DNA from: Pseudarthrobacter sp. BIM B-2242
Lineage (GTDB): Bacteria; Actinomycetota; Actinomycetes; Actinomycetales; Micrococcaceae
Assembly (NCBI RefSeq): GCF_014764445.1
Contig: NZ_CP061721.1
Location: forward strand, 2,790,001-2,854,000
DNA length: 64,000 bases
Direction: 5' to 3'
Part shown: piece after piece, positions 20,001 through 28,130 of the stretch
How positions within the stretch are numbered: position 1 is the stretch's first letter
How the letters are laid out: each line of letters opens with the position of its first letter
The notes under the pieces: generated by a model
Seen by the model: only the letters and a program-made list of their open reading frames with translations
Told to the model about the DNA's origin: nothing
Database searches by the model: none
Position numbers and translations under genes: made by a program

Positions 20001-20532
20001 GTTCGAGACCGGGCATCCGGTGGCCCTCCAGCAACTCCCGGATGATGAGGTCCTGTTCCGGGCCTGACAGGAGCCGTGGCGCCCGCGGGAGCGGCAGGAT
20101 ACCCTCCGCTTTGGCCCGCCGGATCAGGTCAAAGGCGTAGGAAGCCCACGTCCGGGCCGGTGTGGTGCTCAGGCTCGTGTCCAGCCTTGCGGTAAACCTG
20201 TCCCGGAGCGAGTCCGCGGCCAGACGGCCCGGCGCCAGGATCAGGATCCGTTCCGGATCCACCCCGTCCTGCACGGCACGGCGAACGGCAGCTTCGATCA
20301 GAACGGTGGACTTGCCGGTTCCGGGCGCGCCGGGGACCATCACCGGTCCCGAGCCGTGAGGCACGGAGACGGCCTGCCGCTGGTCAATGGACAGCACCGG
20401 AACCTCGGCATGGACCTGCCTGGGCGGGAGGAGCCGGAGGCCCGTGCCCCCGGCTCCTCCCGGATGGAACCCCGTACGGGCCTCGCCAAGGGGGTAGCCG
20501 GCGGGATCAAGATCTAAAGCTGTTACGGTCAC
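17053..20532 (-). CDS. adnA: helicase-nuclease AdnA (degenerate motor motif II, intact nuclease)
   Basis: 1159 residues. Walker A is GAPGTGKST near residue 70. Motif II reads DDMQEA instead of DExQD, and the motif III region is SPDTVVQGFRGARP, missing the usual GDxxQ. The motor is therefore likely the weaker one of the pair, as known for AdnA. The C-terminal nuclease is intact (LGTLVHAIAQ, GQVDRLEID, VVDLKTGKR, PQLGAYQ). It ends with CRLPEVCPLC, three cysteines resembling part of an Fe-S site; I find no fourth Cys between the motor and this tail. It is coupled by 4-nt overlaps to the ATL gene upstream and adnB downstream. Confidence 0.85.
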   Translation of the reverse strand: MTVTALDLDPAGYPLGEARTGFHPGGAGGTGLRLLPPRQVHAEVPVLSIDQRQAVSVPHGSGPVMVPGAPGTGKSTVLIEAAVRRAVQDGVDPERILILAPGRLAADSLRDRFTARLDTSLSTTPARTWASYAFDLIRRAKAEGILPLPRAPRLLSGPEQDLIIRELLEGHRMPGLELPWPADLEAALETRGFRHEVRLLFDRIIESGRTAADLEELGRQCARPDWIAAASLYSEYRDVLDLRMPEAFDPAGIITTARQIFQDEPGFLAAERERLQLVLVDDMQEANPAVFELLADIAAGKDCYVAFSPDTVVQGFRGARPDLVADLPRLLSPGSGVVERPLWHTHRHAPAIAEAWLGVASRISQRAGGQLARRLEQPGSADNAPHAGTAAVERSASGTPAAAGTVEAHLVPSPVHELRYVAQRILDQHVNHGRDLAEIAVIVRNGGQLSELQRYLSGQGIAVRVPVAESAVRDEVAVRPLLDAYAIALDPALLTPEAAVALLTSRIGGATSIELRRLRQSLRREELQGGGGRTSDALLVEALLEPGALVTLGVEGRSARRTARMIQAGQNAAARPGANAETVLWALWHSTGLANAWTESALSGGSHGARADRDLDAMMALFHTAERYVDQMPGAGPEQFLEYLLNQELPMDTLAARAQVDDAVELMTPASAAGRQWPVVIVAGLQEGVWPNTRLRGELLGSSLYADAVEHGVSYALQLDPLSRLREIRYDELRSFSTAVSRAEQLLICTAVSSEDDQPSSFLDYVAPLEPGQEGRGFTPVERPMTLRALVAELRQYAQLDGKFEPEAAEAARVLAGLATAEPPVPGAHPDTWWGLLPLSTSEPVVPNGGTVYVSPSKVESVQKSPLDWFVQAAGGEAATDFARSLGTLVHAIAQDLPEASGGQYVEELIRRWPSLGMKDNWEGKLDFQRAETMVRKLAQYVLIMRSEGRSLLGVEQDFEVRLPDLPPVPAVETTGPGAGTASPGAETAVPGTGIADFRHPEPRAAVLRGQVDRLEIDSEGRLVVVDLKTGKRQPGKTELSRHPQLGAYQAAVLAGGFGDAPGMAAAAAPGTAGPGAAEPGGAVLAQLGTTTKSPGVQQQEPLDPQENWALDMVNDAAALMAGNSFEARHDPAKGGHGGHGCRLPEVCPLCIRGKQVTE

Positions 20533-20945
20533 ACAGACATTCCATCATCAGCCACTGACAATCGATGAAGGCGCAGCTCAAGGTGCTCGGCAATTGCATC
20601 AATCCGGTCGAAATCGTCATCAGTCGGCGACCAGCGCGCCGCGGTGACGTCAACCCGCCAGCGCCCTTCGCCTGTCAGAAGATACTCATCGGGATGGCCG
20701 AGGAGCGGCGTCCCCTCCTGCAGGTAGTGGCGGAGGGCTTCGGTTTCATGACCTTCGGGGGCGTGCCCGCTGGATTTCAGGACGCGCCACCAGGGTACGG
20801 AGCTGCCGTAGTGGCTCATCACGCGCCCAACCTGCCGGGGACCGCCGGATCCCAGCAGCTCGGCCACATCGCCGTACGCGAGTGCGCTCCCGGGCGGAAC
20901 CAGCTCAACCACCGCCAGCACCGCCTCGACGTACTCAATCCGCAT
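20529..20945 (-). CDS. alkyltransferase-like protein (MGMT fold, catalytic Cys replaced by Trp)
   Basis: 138 residues of the O6-alkylguanine-DNA alkyltransferase DNA-binding domain: the LAYGDVAELLGSGGPRQVGRVM helix-turn-helix and a PWWRV segment where true MGMT has PCHRV. The Cys acceptor is thus absent, which defines ATL proteins; these bind O6-alkylguanine and flag it for nucleotide excision repair. The C-terminal half has EGHETEALRHYLQEG. TAGTCT lies 6 nt before the ATG, so this is probably the first gene of a leaderless ATL-adnA-adnB operon. The stop overlaps the adnA GTG by 4 nt. Confidence 0.85.
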   Translation of the reverse strand: MRIEYVEAVLAVVELVPPGSALAYGDVAELLGSGGPRQVGRVMSHYGSSVPWWRVLKSSGHAPEGHETEALRHYLQEGTPLLGHPDEYLLTGEGRWRVDVTAARWSPTDDDFDRIDAIAEHLELRLHRLSVADDGMSV

Positions 20946-21008
20946 GGATCCAGACTAGCCGCAGTGGCGCTGCCGGGTCCTGTCGGTGCCGGCCGGTAGC
21001 GTTGAAGC
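20946..21008. promoter_or_regulatory. compact divergent promoter, ATL operon and DnaQ-like exonuclease
   Basis: Only 63 bp separate the two starts. TAGTCT (minus strand, 20952-20957) is 6 nt from the ATL ATG, and TAGCGT (plus strand, 20997-21002) is 6 nt from the exonuclease ATG. Both fit leaderless initiation. No operator palindrome is evident. Confidence 0.5.
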
Positions 21009-21719
21009 ATGACCACTTGGAACACCCTCCCCCGCGCAGCCTTCGACCTCGAAACCACCGGACGCAATTCGCGGGCCGCACGGATCGTCACGGCGTCGGT
21101 GACGGTGGTGGACCACCAGGGCGACGTCATCAAGGAACACGAATGGCTTGCCGATCCGGGGGTTGAAATTCCCACCGAGGCCAGCGATGTGCACGGCATC
21201 ACCACCGAACAGGCTCAGCGGGAGGGGCGCCCTGCCCACGAAGTAACCGGCGAGCTGGCGACCGTTCTGCAGGAACTGTTCGACGCCGGCGTTCCGGTCA
21301 TCGCGTTTAATGCCAGTTACGACTTCACGGTCCTGGCCGCTGAATCGGCCCGGTACGGCGTCCGCCAGCTCACCCGGTTTCCGGTGCTGGACCCCTACAT
21401 CATGAACAAACAGGTAGACCGCTACCGCAAGGGCAAGCGCACCCTGACCGCGCTCTGCGAGGAATACGGCATCACGCTGGACAACGCGCACACCTCCGCG
21501 GCCGATGCCTTGGCCACGCTCCGGATGCTGGACGCCATGGCCATCAAGTTCCCTAAGCTCAAGATGCCGGCCAGCCAGTTGCACGAGATGCAAAAGGACT
21601 GGGCAGTCAGCCAGGCGGCAGACTTCCAGAACTACCTGCGCAAGACCAAGCCCACGGCCGTCATTGAAGGCGAATGGCCGGTCCTTCCCCCGGAGGATGC
21701 CAGCCGCGGAGATTTTTAG
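21009..21719 (+). CDS. DnaQ-like 3'-5' exonuclease (DEDDh)
   Basis: 236 residues. All catalytic elements of the DEDDh exonuclease fold are visible: AAFDLETTG (motif I Asp/Glu), NASYDFTVLA (motif II Asp) and HTSAADALATL (motif III His/Asp). It resembles the epsilon-subunit/RNase T group and would degrade DNA or RNA 3' ends. It is free-standing, with no polymerase or helicase domain. The position, divergent from the ATL-AdnAB operon, suggests a repair or processing role, but that is context only. The start ATG is fixed by the -10-like TAGCGT just upstream. Confidence 0.85.
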   Translation: MTTWNTLPRAAFDLETTGRNSRAARIVTASVTVVDHQGDVIKEHEWLADPGVEIPTEASDVHGITTEQAQREGRPAHEVTGELATVLQELFDAGVPVIAFNASYDFTVLAAESARYGVRQLTRFPVLDPYIMNKQVDRYRKGKRTLTALCEEYGITLDNAHTSAADALATLRMLDAMAIKFPKLKMPASQLHEMQKDWAVSQAADFQNYLRKTKPTAVIEGEWPVLPPEDASRGDF

Positions 21720-22027
21720 GGAGAGCTAACTCACACGCTCGCGCGGACTTCAAGGGGCCCTGCATCAAACCGCGCTATTCGATGTCATGGACAACATCCA
21801 TTCACCTGACGTTCACACCGCTTTTCAGTACATCACTAATTCGGCGATCATGCCGATATTTCCTTGCGTTATTCGATAAAGACGCCGGAATCGCGGGAAT
21901 GAGATAATTATGTTCTGCGGTATTCCCGCTCCCGGCCGGTCTGCATCCTGGGAGCAAGGCTCCAGGCGCTCCACGCGCAGCCTTTCGGCCCGGTTGAACT
22001 TATGACTCAGATGAAAGTGACTACCTC
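21720..22027. other. 308-bp intergenic region with inverted repeat before amino acid ABC operon
   Basis: This stretch is more AT-rich than its surroundings. It contains an 8-bp inverted repeat (GCGGGAAT 21893-21900 with ATTCCCGC 21922-21929, 21-nt AT-rich spacer) that could be an operator. A weaker GATGT...ACATC pair is at 21783-21800. No convincing -35/-10 pair or small gene was found. Confidence 0.4.
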
Positions 22028-22963
22028 ATGAAGACTAAAGCCATGAAGTGGCTGACCGGCGTTCCCGTTGCGCTGGCGCTGGCGGTATCGCTGGCCGCCT
22101 GCGGCACGGGCACCGCTGAGCCGAGCGGCACACCGACCGATGCACTCGCCGGCAGCGACCAGCAAACGCTGGACAGGTACACCACCGCCGACGTCACCCC
22201 GCTCGACCAGATCGACAAGACGAAGCTTGGCCTGAACACCGACGGCAAGCTCGAGGTGGGCACGCTCTCCGACGCGCCGCCGAACATCTTTATCGACCCC
22301 TCCGGCAAGTTCACCGGCTACGACAACGAGCTGCTTCGCGCCATTGCCGGCAAGCTGGGCCTCGAAGTTGAATTCGTCGCCACTGACTTCTCGGCCCTGC
22401 TTTCCCAGGTGCAGACCAAGCAGTTCGACGTCGGATCCTCCTCGATCTCCACAACGGACGCCCGCCGCGCCAACGTGGGCTTCACCAACGGCTATGACTT
22501 CGGCTTCATGGCTGTGGTTGCCAAGACCGACAGCGACGTCAAGGGTTTCAAGGACCTCAATGCTGACGTCCGCATCGGCGTTGTCCAGGGCACGGTCCAG
22601 GACGACTACGTCACGAACACCCTCAAGCTTGAGCCGGTCCGCTTCCCGGACTACGCCACCGTCTACGCGAACGTGCGCAACGGCCAGATCGATGCGTGGG
22701 TAGCCCCGTCGCAGCAGGCCACCGGCCAGGTCAAGGAAGGCGACGGCACCGTCATCGCCGAGTCTGTGGTCAACACCCAGAACTTCACGGCTTACGCCGT
22801 GGCCAAGGACAACCAGCCGCTCATTGACGCGCTGAACTCGGGCCTGGACGCTGTTATTGCTGACGGCACCTGGTCCAAGCTGACCAAGGAGTGGTACCCG
22901 GACCGCGAGACCCCCGCCGACTGGAAGCCGGGCAGCAAGGCTGCTTCGGTTCCCCAGAGCTGA
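22028..22963 (+). CDS. polar amino acid ABC transporter, substrate-binding lipoprotein
   Basis: 311 residues with a lipoprotein signal: basic start, hydrophobic core and lipobox LAAC with Cys at residue 25. The mature part is a family 3 (bacterial extracellular) solute-binding fold: KLEVGTLSDAPPNIF, FTGYDNELLRAIAGKLG, and ISTTDARRANVGFTNGYDFG. It captures an amino acid outside the membrane and delivers it to the permease encoded 17 bp downstream. The ligand (Glu/Gln, Cys, Arg or other) cannot be told from sequence. It is the first gene of a three-gene operon. Confidence 0.9.
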   Translation: MKTKAMKWLTGVPVALALAVSLAACGTGTAEPSGTPTDALAGSDQQTLDRYTTADVTPLDQIDKTKLGLNTDGKLEVGTLSDAPPNIFIDPSGKFTGYDNELLRAIAGKLGLEVEFVATDFSALLSQVQTKQFDVGSSSISTTDARRANVGFTNGYDFGFMAVVAKTDSDVKGFKDLNADVRIGVVQGTVQDDYVTNTLKLEPVRFPDYATVYANVRNGQIDAWVAPSQQATGQVKEGDGTVIAESVVNTQNFTAYAVAKDNQPLIDALNSGLDAVIADGTWSKLTKEWYPDRETPADWKPGSKAASVPQS

Positions 22964-22980
22964 CCCGGGCCTCATCCTCT

Positions 22981-23745
22981 ATGGATCTCCTGGAGCAGCT
23001 TGGTGATACGTTCCTCAACTGGGAAGAAATGGCCAAGGTCATTCCCTCCCTTCTTATGGTGGGCTTGCCCAACACCCTGATCCTGGCGGTGGCGTCAGGC
23101 GTCCTCGGTTCCCTGCTTGGCCTTCTCCTGGCCCTCATGGGTATTTCGCGGAATCCGGCAGCCCGTTGGGCGGCGAGGATCTACACCGACCTGTTCCGGG
23201 GGCTTCCGGCCATTCTCGTGATCCTGGTGATCGGTATCGGGCTTAGCCCCATCGCCCGGGAACTCACCGGTTCACGTAACCCGTACCCGTTGGGCATCCT
23301 GGCGCTGACCCTGATCGCCGGCGCCTACATCGGTGAGATCTTCCGGTCCGGTATCCAGAGCGTGGAGAAAGGCCAGCTGGAGGCTTCCCGTGCCTTGGGC
23401 TTCAGCTACGGAAACTCGATGCGGCTGGTTGTGGTGCCGCAGGGCATCCGCCGCGTGCTTCCCGCACTGGTGAACCAGTTCATCTCGCTTTTGAAAGACT
23501 CATCGCTGGTGTTTATGCTGGGGCTGGCGTCATCGGACCGCGAGATCTTCCGGATCGGAAATGACGCCATGGCCAACACCGGAAACCTCTCCCCCCTGGT
23601 GGCCGCGGGCATTTTGTACCTGATCCTGACCGTTCCGCTGACGCACTTCGTGAACTTCATCGATAACCGGCTCCGCACCGGCCGGCCGGAGAAGAAGGAA
23701 CCGGACGAACTGGCAGCACCTATCGGCAAGGGAGCCCACGCATGA
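22981..23745 (+). CDS. polar amino acid ABC transporter, permease
   Basis: 254 residues of the HisM/GlnP type, with about five transmembrane helices and the EAA-loop segment [27 protein letters not shown] cut by my 20-residue limit into [10 protein letters not shown] and VVVPQGIRR. It forms the membrane channel, probably as a homodimer since only one permease is encoded. ATG 22981 was preferred over an in-frame upstream start because the earlier start would overlap the binding-protein gene heavily. The stop overlaps the ATPase start by 4 nt. Confidence 0.9.
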   Translation: MDLLEQLGDTFLNWEEMAKVIPSLLMVGLPNTLILAVASGVLGSLLGLLLALMGISRNPAARWAARIYTDLFRGLPAILVILVIGIGLSPIARELTGSRNPYPLGILALTLIAGAYIGEIFRSGIQSVEKGQLEASRALGFSYGNSMRLVVVPQGIRRVLPALVNQFISLLKDSSLVFMLGLASSDREIFRIGNDAMANTGNLSPLVAAGILYLILTVPLTHFVNFIDNRLRTGRPEKKEPDELAAPIGKGAHA

Positions 23746-24479
23746 CGGAATTTACCTCCGGCACCCTGACCGGCAAGAACCTGCACCTCTCGTTCGGGCA
23801 CAACCATGTTCTCCGCGGCATCGACCTCCACGTGGAGAAGGGCACCACGGCTTCGGTCATCGGCCCCTCCGGCTCGGGGAAGTCGACGCTGCTGCGGGTC
23901 ATGAACCGGCTGATCGAACCCGACCAGGGCGACATCCTGCTGGATGGCCGGTCCGTCCTCAAGGACAATCCGGACGAGCTGCGCCAGCGCATTGGCATGG
24001 TGTTCCAGCAGTTCAACCTCTTCCCGCACAAAACCGTGGTGGAGAACGTCAGCCTGGCCCTGCGCAAGCTCCGCAAGCTGCCCAAGGACCAGGCCCGGGC
24101 CGAAGCCCTGGAGCAGCTGGACCTGGTGGGACTCAAGCACAAGGCGGACGTGCGGCCGGCCAACCTTTCCGGTGGCCAGATGCAGCGTGTCGCCATCGCC
24201 CGCGCTTTGGCCATGAAACCGGAGGTGATGTTCTTCGATGAGGCCACCTCCGCACTGGACCCGGAACTGGTCAAGGGCGTCCTGGCACTCATGACCGATC
24301 TCGCCAAGGGCGGCATGACCATGGTGGTGGTGACCCATGAAATGGGCTTCTCCCGCAACGTCTCCGATACCGTGACGTTTATGGACGCTGGCGTGGTGGT
24401 GGAATCGGGACCTCCCGAGAAAATCTTCAGCGCCCCCGAGACGGACCGCCTCAGGGGCTTCCTCTCGGACGTCCTCTAG
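23742..24479 (+). CDS. polar amino acid ABC transporter, ATP-binding protein
   Basis: 245 residues. Complete ABC ATPase motifs: Walker [11 protein letters not shown]-loop [11 protein letters not shown], signature [15 protein letters not shown], Walker [15 protein letters not shown], and the switch His in VVVTHEMGF. The FNLFPHKT context is typical of GlnQ/HisP ATPases. It energises the uptake of the amino acid bound by the upstream lipoprotein. The operon ends at the strong hairpin 12 bp beyond the stop. Confidence 0.92.
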   Translation: MTEFTSGTLTGKNLHLSFGHNHVLRGIDLHVEKGTTASVIGPSGSGKSTLLRVMNRLIEPDQGDILLDGRSVLKDNPDELRQRIGMVFQQFNLFPHKTVVENVSLALRKLRKLPKDQARAEALEQLDLVGLKHKADVRPANLSGGQMQRVAIARALAMKPEVMFFDEATSALDPELVKGVLALMTDLAKGGMTMVVVTHEMGFSRNVSDTVTFMDAGVVVESGPPEKIFSAPETDRLRGFLSDVL

Positions 24480-24491
24480 GCTCCGCTACAG

Positions 24492-24559
24492 AAAATCCCC
24501 GGCTCCCGGACTTATCCCCCTCGCATGAGGCAGGGATTTGTCCGGGAGCCGGGGATTTT
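24492..24559. terminator. bidirectional terminator between ABC operon and hemL
   Basis: A perfect 19-bp inverted repeat (24492-24510 with 24541-24559) begins with AAAATCCCC on one side and ends with GGGGATTTT on the other. A U-tract is therefore present in either direction. It separates the convergent ABC ATPase and hemL genes. Confidence 0.85.
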
Positions 24560-24593
24560 GCATTAGCCAGGCGGGGTATACCCGACGGCGGCC

Positions 24594-25913
24594 CTAGGCT
24601 TGTGCGGCTGCGGCGGCTTTTGCGGCGGCCGGGAGTGCATCGAAGATCCGGTTCATGGCGGCGTCGTCGTGGGCAGCTGAGAGGAACCAGGCTTCGAAGA
24701 CGGACGGCGGCAGGTACACACCGGAGTCCAGCATGGAGTGGAAGAACGGCGCGTACCGGAAGGTTTCCTGGGCCTGCGCATCAGCGTAGTTGTGGACGCC
24801 GGTGGCAGAGGTACCGAAGGCAACGGAGAAGAGGTTCCCGGCGAACTGGATGGAGTGGTCCACCCCGGCCCCGTCAAGGGCTTCGGACAGGGCTGAGGAC
24901 AGCTCCAGGGAGCGGGCGTCCACAAACGAGTAGACGTCGCGGGTGGCGTGCGTCAGGGTGGCAACGCCTGCCGCCATGGCCACGGGGTTACCGGAGAGCG
25001 TACCCGCCTGGTAGACCGGGCCGAGGGGCGCCAGGTAGTCCATGACGTCGGCACGCCCGGCCAGGGCCGCCGTCGGCATTCCCCCGCCGATGACCTTGCC
25101 GAAGGTGAGCAGGTCCGGGGTCCACGGCTCGGCCGCGTCCGGCGCGCCGCCGGTCAGGCCCCAGTAGCCTGAGTAGCCGGTGCGGAAACCGGTCAGAACC
25201 TCATCAACGATCAGCAGGGCGCCGTGCTCGCGGGTGATGCGCGACAGACCCAGGTTGAAGCCCTCCCCCGGTGTCACTACACCCATGTTGGCCGGCGCGG
25301 CCTCGGTGATCACGGCGGCGATATTGGGTCCGTGGGCGGCGAACGCAGCCTCGACTGCAGCAAGATCGTTGTACGGGAGGACCAGTGTTTCCGCGGCCGT
25401 GGCTTCGGTTACACCGGCCGAGCCCGGCAGCGCCAGGGTGGCAACACCCGATCCGGCGGCGGCCAGCAGCCCGTCCAGATGGCCGTGGTAGCAGCCGGCA
25501 AACTTGATGATGAGGTTTCGGCCGGTGAAGCCGCGGGCCAGGCGGACCGCCGTCATGGTGGCCTCGGTGCCGGTGGACACCATCCGCACGCGCTCGGCCG
25601 CAGGCACGCGCTCCTGCACGATGGCGGCGAGGTTGGCCTCGTCAGGGGTGGATGCGCCAAAGGACAGGCCGCGGTCCACGGCTGCGTGAACAGCCTCGAG
25701 GACGGCCGGGTGGGCGTGACCCAGGAGCGCAGGCCCCCAGGAGCAGACCAGGTCAACGTACTCGGTGCCGTCGGCGTCCGTCAGGTACGGTCCCTTGGCG
25801 GAGACCATAAACCGCGGCGTCCCTCCTACCGATCCGAAAGCCCGGACGGGCGAATTGACGCCTCCGGGCATCAGGGTCTGGGCACGGGCAAAGAGGGCAT
25901 CGGAACGAGTCAT
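24594..25913 (-). CDS. hemL: glutamate-1-semialdehyde 2,1-aminomutase
   Basis: 439 residues. A PLP-dependent enzyme converting glutamate-1-semialdehyde to 5-aminolevulinate, the second step of C5-pathway heme synthesis. Recognisable blocks are [11 protein letters not shown] at the N-terminus, [19 protein letters not shown] and the Schiff-base Lys in [13 protein letters not shown]. The length is normal. It is the last gene of the minus-strand heme cluster and ends at the bidirectional terminator. AGGGG lies just before the ATG at 25913; a GAGAAT 6 nt upstream could instead be a -10. Confidence 0.95.
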   Translation of the reverse strand: MTRSDALFARAQTLMPGGVNSPVRAFGSVGGTPRFMVSAKGPYLTDADGTEYVDLVCSWGPALLGHAHPAVLEAVHAAVDRGLSFGASTPDEANLAAIVQERVPAAERVRMVSTGTEATMTAVRLARGFTGRNLIIKFAGCYHGHLDGLLAAAGSGVATLALPGSAGVTEATAAETLVLPYNDLAAVEAAFAAHGPNIAAVITEAAPANMGVVTPGEGFNLGLSRITREHGALLIVDEVLTGFRTGYSGYWGLTGGAPDAAEPWTPDLLTFGKVIGGGMPTAALAGRADVMDYLAPLGPVYQAGTLSGNPVAMAAGVATLTHATRDVYSFVDARSLELSSALSEALDGAGVDHSIQFAGNLFSVAFGTSATGVHNYADAQAQETFRYAPFFHSMLDSGVYLPPSVFEAWFLSAAHDDAAMNRIFDALPAAAKAAAAAQA

Positions 25914-25988
25914 GCCCCTATTCTCCCATCCCGGCAGTGCCCGCCGGAGCCCACGCCACGCGCGGGCCCCGGCTGCTTCCCGGTGGCG

Positions 25989-27107
25989 TCAGCGGCGTGC
26001 GGGGATGTCCGCCAGCTTGTCTGCGACGATAGGTGCCACCTTGGAACCAAACAGTTCGATCGAGCGCATCATCTGTTCGTGCGGCAGGGTGCCGCTGCTG
26101 TATTTCATCTCGAAACGGTCCGCGCCGAGTGTGCCCTTCAGCCGGACCACCTTCGCGGCCACCGTTTCCGGCGAACCGATGAACAGGGCGCCGTCGTCAT
26201 CCGCAGCGGCTTCGAACTCCCCGCGCCCGGCCGGGCCCCAGCCGCGCTCCGCCCCCAGCTTGTTCCGCACGGCGAGCCAGTGCGGGTAGTACTCCTCAAG
26301 GGCCTGTTCGTCGGTCTCGGCCACATATCCCGGCGAGTGTACGGACAGTGCCTGCGGTTCCTTGCCTGCCTCGGCAAGGGTTCGCCGGAAGAGGTCGGCA
26401 TACGGGCGGAAGCGCTCCGGTTCGCCGCCGATGATCGCCAGCACCATCGGGTAGCCGTAGGAAGCGGTGCGGACCACGGACTGCGGCGAGCCACCAACAC
26501 CGATCCAGGTGGGCAGCAGCCGGCCTTCCACGTGCGGGTAGACCATCTGGCCGCGGAGGCTGGCCCGGGTCCGCCCGTCCCAGTTGACCGGGTTCTGGGA
26601 GCGCACCTGGTCGTACAGCGCCAGCTTCTCCTCAAACAGGATGTCGTAGTCGGCGAGGTCCTGGCCGAACAGCGGGAAGGACTCCGTGAACGAGCCCCTG
26701 CCCAGGATCACTTCCGCGCGCCCGTTGGAGACGGCGTCCAGCGTGGCAAACCGCTGGAAGACACGGATGGGGTCATCGGAGCTCAGGACGGTGACGGCGC
26801 TTCCAAGGCGGATGTTTTCCGTCGCCGTGGCGATGGCAGCCAGCACCACGTCCGGCGCGCTGACGGCGAAGTCCTTGCGGTGGTGCTCGCCGACGCCGAA
26901 GGAGTGGAGACCCACGGCGTCCGCCACCTTGGCCTGTTCCACCACCTGGCGCAGCACCCGGGCGTGGTGCTTGGGTGCGCCGTCGGCATCGAGGTCGACG
27001 TCGCCGAACGTGCTGACGCCCAGCAGGATGGTGTCAGCCGGGACGGGCGCGGTGGGGCTGGCCGGGGTTGAAGGAGTGGTTCCGGAATGCTCGCTATTTT
27101 CATGCAT
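25989..27107 (-). CDS. LLM-class flavin-dependent oxidoreductase (luciferase-like)
   Basis: 372 residues of the bacterial luciferase-like TIM-barrel family, using FMNH2 or F420. Typical blocks are GEHHRKDFAVSAP, NIRLGSAVTVLSSDDPIRVFQ (seen in part), LGRGSFTESFPLFG and WIGVGGSPQSVVRTA. The substrate is unknown. The gene is inserted between hemL and hemB. ATG 27107 was chosen because TAGTTT (27116-27121) lies 8 nt upstream, with TTGGGA 18 nt before that; ATG 27113 and GTG 27128 are in-frame alternatives. Confidence 0.8.
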   Translation of the reverse strand: MHENSEHSGTTPSTPASPTAPVPADTILLGVSTFGDVDLDADGAPKHHARVLRQVVEQAKVADAVGLHSFGVGEHHRKDFAVSAPDVVLAAIATATENIRLGSAVTVLSSDDPIRVFQRFATLDAVSNGRAEVILGRGSFTESFPLFGQDLADYDILFEEKLALYDQVRSQNPVNWDGRTRASLRGQMVYPHVEGRLLPTWIGVGGSPQSVVRTASYGYPMVLAIIGGEPERFRPYADLFRRTLAEAGKEPQALSVHSPGYVAETDEQALEEYYPHWLAVRNKLGAERGWGPAGRGEFEAAADDDGALFIGSPETVAAKVVRLKGTLGADRFEMKYSSGTLPHEQMMRSIELFGSKVAPIVADKLADIPARR

Positions 27108-27149
27108 ACGCATACAAACTACCCGCACTCCGAAAACATTCCCAACCAG

Positions 27150-28130
27150 TCATGATTCCTTGAGCCAACCCGCAAGTTCGGCGGCCCAGTAGGTCAGCAC
27201 GGTGTTGGCACCCGCCCGCTTGATGCTCAGGACAGATTCCGTGATGGCACCGCGTCGGTCGATCCAGCCGTTCGCCGCGGCAGCCTCGATCATCGCGTAC
27301 TCACCCGAGACCTGGTAGGCGGAGACGGGCACGGGGCTCATCGCGGCGACGTCGGCCAGGATGTCCAAATAGCTCATGGCCGGTTTGACCATCACCATGT
27401 CGGCGCCTTCTTCGAGGTCCAGTTCCACCTCAAGGATGGCTTCACGGCGGTTGGCAGCATCCATCTGATAGGTGCGCCGGTCCCCCGTGAGCTGCGAGTC
27501 AACGGCTTCACGGAACGGGCCGTAGAAGGGCGAAGCGTACTTGGCCGCGTAGGCCAGGATGGCGGTGTTCTTGTTGCCGGAGTCCTCAAGGGCCTGGCGG
27601 ATCACGGCCACTTGGCCGTCCATCATGCCCGACGGGCCCACAACGTGGGCGCCGGCCTCCGCCTGGGCCACAGCCATCCGGCCATAAATTTCCAGGGTGG
27701 CGTCATTGTCCACATAGCCGTCGGCGTCCAGGACACCGCAATGGCCGTGGTCAGTGAATTCGTCCAGGCACAGGTCCCCCATGATGACCAGGTCATCGCC
27801 CACTTCGGCGCGGACGTCGCGGATGCCCTTGTTGAGGACTCCGTCCGGGGCCAGGGAGGCGGTGCCGCGGGCGTCCCGTTCCGCAGGTACACCGAAGATC
27901 ATGATTCCTCCCACGCCCAGCTCTACGGCTTCCGCGGCGGCGCGCTTGAGGGACTCGGTGGTGTGCTGCACCACGCCTGGCATGGAGGTAATGGGGGCGG
28001 GCTCGCCGATGCCTTCGCGGATGAAGACAGGCAGGATCAGATCCGCCGGAGCCAGGCGGTACTCGGCGGTGAGCCGGCGCATGGCGGGCGTGGTGCGGAG
28101 GCGGCGCGGGCGGTGACTCGGAAAACTCAT
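27150..28130 (-). CDS. hemB: porphobilinogen synthase (delta-aminolevulinic acid dehydratase)
   Basis: 326 residues. Condenses two 5-aminolevulinates to porphobilinogen. The two Schiff-base lysines are in [13 protein letters not shown] and [10 protein letters not shown]. The metal-site segment reads [14 protein letters not shown], with Asp where zinc enzymes have Cys, so this is probably the Mg-dependent type. ATG 28130 overlaps the hemD stop by 4 nt. Longer in-frame extensions run into hemD and are not credible. Confidence 0.95.
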   Translation of the reverse strand: MSFPSHRPRRLRTTPAMRRLTAEYRLAPADLILPVFIREGIGEPAPITSMPGVVQHTTESLKRAAAEAVELGVGGIMIFGVPAERDARGTASLAPDGVLNKGIRDVRAEVGDDLVIMGDLCLDEFTDHGHCGVLDADGYVDNDATLEIYGRMAVAQAEAGAHVVGPSGMMDGQVAVIRQALEDSGNKNTAILAYAAKYASPFYGPFREAVDSQLTGDRRTYQMDAANRREAILEVELDLEEGADMVMVKPAMSYLDILADVAAMSPVPVSAYQVSGEYAMIEAAAANGWIDRRGAITESVLSIKRAGANTVLTYWAAELAGWLKES

